Shown here in pieces: positions 63,638 through 64,000 of a DNA stretch of 64,000 bases (position 1 is the stretch's first letter; every line of letters starts with the position of its first letter). The stretch lies in NCBI GenBank assembly GCA_918797485.1, contig CAKKNE010000005.1, positions 2,356,001-2,420,000 of the forward strand, written 5' to 3'. The notes beneath the pieces were generated by a model. That model saw only the letters and a program-made list of their open reading frames with translations. It did not search any database and was not told the origin of the DNA. A program made the translations under genes and the position numbers. Source of the stretch: Pelagomonas calceolata (taxonomy: Eukaryota > Sar > Pelagophyceae > Pelagomonadales > Pelagomonadaceae).

Positions 63638-64000
63638 ATGGCTTCTAGCTTGGGCAGCAGCGCGAGCTCCCAGCGCGGCAACAGCGCGAGCGCCCAGCGC
63701 GGCACGCTGCGCGGCAACGTCATCCGTCTGAGCAACGTGCATTCATTCGTGATTTCCGACTGTATAACTCCGTGGGACGGTGAAATTGAAGGCGCGACCG
63801 GTCTCAAATGCCACTGGCACGACCAAGGCTGGGGCAATCGGAAGGGCATGGTGTTCGCGCGCACCGCTGGCGGCGCGTGGCATCCCCTCTCTCGGAGCGT
63901 TGCCCCGCATGCGACCGCACGCCTGACGGTCCAACTGCCGCCGTCGCTCCGTGGTCGTCGCGTTCAATTCGGCTACCGCGTGGGCGGCGGCGGCGGTCAC
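63638..64000 (+). CDS. Unrecognised protein, N-terminal part (runs off right edge)
   Basis: The frame is open from the ATG at 63638 to the edge (121 codons). The start is low-complexity with a doubled S-A-S-[SA]-Q-R-G (MASSLGSSASSQRGNSASAQ), then a folded-looking segment: NVIRLSNVHSFVISDC, GATGLKCHWHDQGWGNRKGMVFAR and ARLTVQLPPSLRGRRVQFGYRVG. H-D-Q-G-W-G-N-[RQ]-K-G-type sequence occurs in several fungal and algal proteins, but I cannot name the family. Divergent from the TPR gene. Confidence 0.6.
   Translation, partial: MASSLGSSASSQRGNSASAQRGTLRGNVIRLSNVHSFVISDCITPWDGEIEGATGLKCHWHDQGWGNRKGMVFARTAGGAWHPLSRSVAPHATARLTVQLPPSLRGRRVQFGYRVGGGGGH

Noticed and set aside
63743-64000. Minus-strand ORF at the right edge
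   Set aside because: The plus-strand frame from the ATG at 63638 is open over the same span with more protein-like sequence.

Overview
The window looks like nuclear DNA from a small, flagellated, photosynthetic stramenopile, most probably a pelagophyte (Aureococcus or Pelagomonas type). This is inferred from four things. The DNA is GC-rich and very gene-dense, with intergenic gaps of about 100-600 bp and mostly single-exon genes. Several N-termini are plastid-type, with a phenylalanine after a signal-like peptide (GFVAPP, GFLAP). A flagellar gene (CFAP298) is present. Several introns are short transposon-like introner elements, as reported from Aureococcus. I count about 37 protein genes, one tRNA gene and no prophage, CRISPR array or rRNA.

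Layout. 1-7.1 kb: RRM protein (partial), F-box/kelch protein, SMP-like membrane protein, sulfotransferase-like protein, PC-esterase-like protein overlapping a tiny membrane protein by TGATG. 7.1-11.3 kb: nucleoplasmin-like chaperone with a tRNA-Arg inside its intron, NnrU/Z-ISO-like protein, PNPOx-like oxidase, unknown basic protein. 11.7-19 kb: M3 oligopeptidase with two introner introns, long kinesin. 19.3-24.1 kb: GNAT, cupin-like gene, organellar TrpRS, TRM112, Ubl-MYND protein. 24.3-33.5 kb: a 3051-codon uninterrupted ATM kinase. 33.8-43.2 kb: plastid DnaJ, F-box/LRR protein, SLC35F-like transporter with an introner, ORC6-like/BRCT fusion, ankyrin protein, GT-D-like protein. 43.5-53 kb: solute-binding protein with a membrane anchor, coiled-coil protein, DUF1826, BTB/cytochrome b5 fusion, DXD glycosyltransferase with an introner, mitochondrial phosphoglycerate mutase with an EF-hand-like tail. 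53-64 kb: unknown protein, plastid membrane protein, methyltransferase/DUF6816 fusion, DUF5522/cobalamin adenosyltransferase fusion, CFAP298, TVP/COPI-like membrane protein, histidine phosphatase, TPR protein, and the start of an unrecognised gene.

Three systems stand out. First, an introner family: about 68-96 nt, terminal inverted repeats starting CTGTGTGGAAATC, 8-bp target duplications. The splice sites inside the repeats leave a 12-nt in-frame footprint in three host mRNAs. Second, a palindromic motif of about 20-24 bp (GCTAG arms around GTAAGACA) occurs 17 times, always once per 5' intergenic region and never inside a gene; it looks like an uncharacterised promoter or start-site element. 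Third, a tRNA-Arg(UCG) gene nested in a protein-gene intron, with no visible Pol III terminator.
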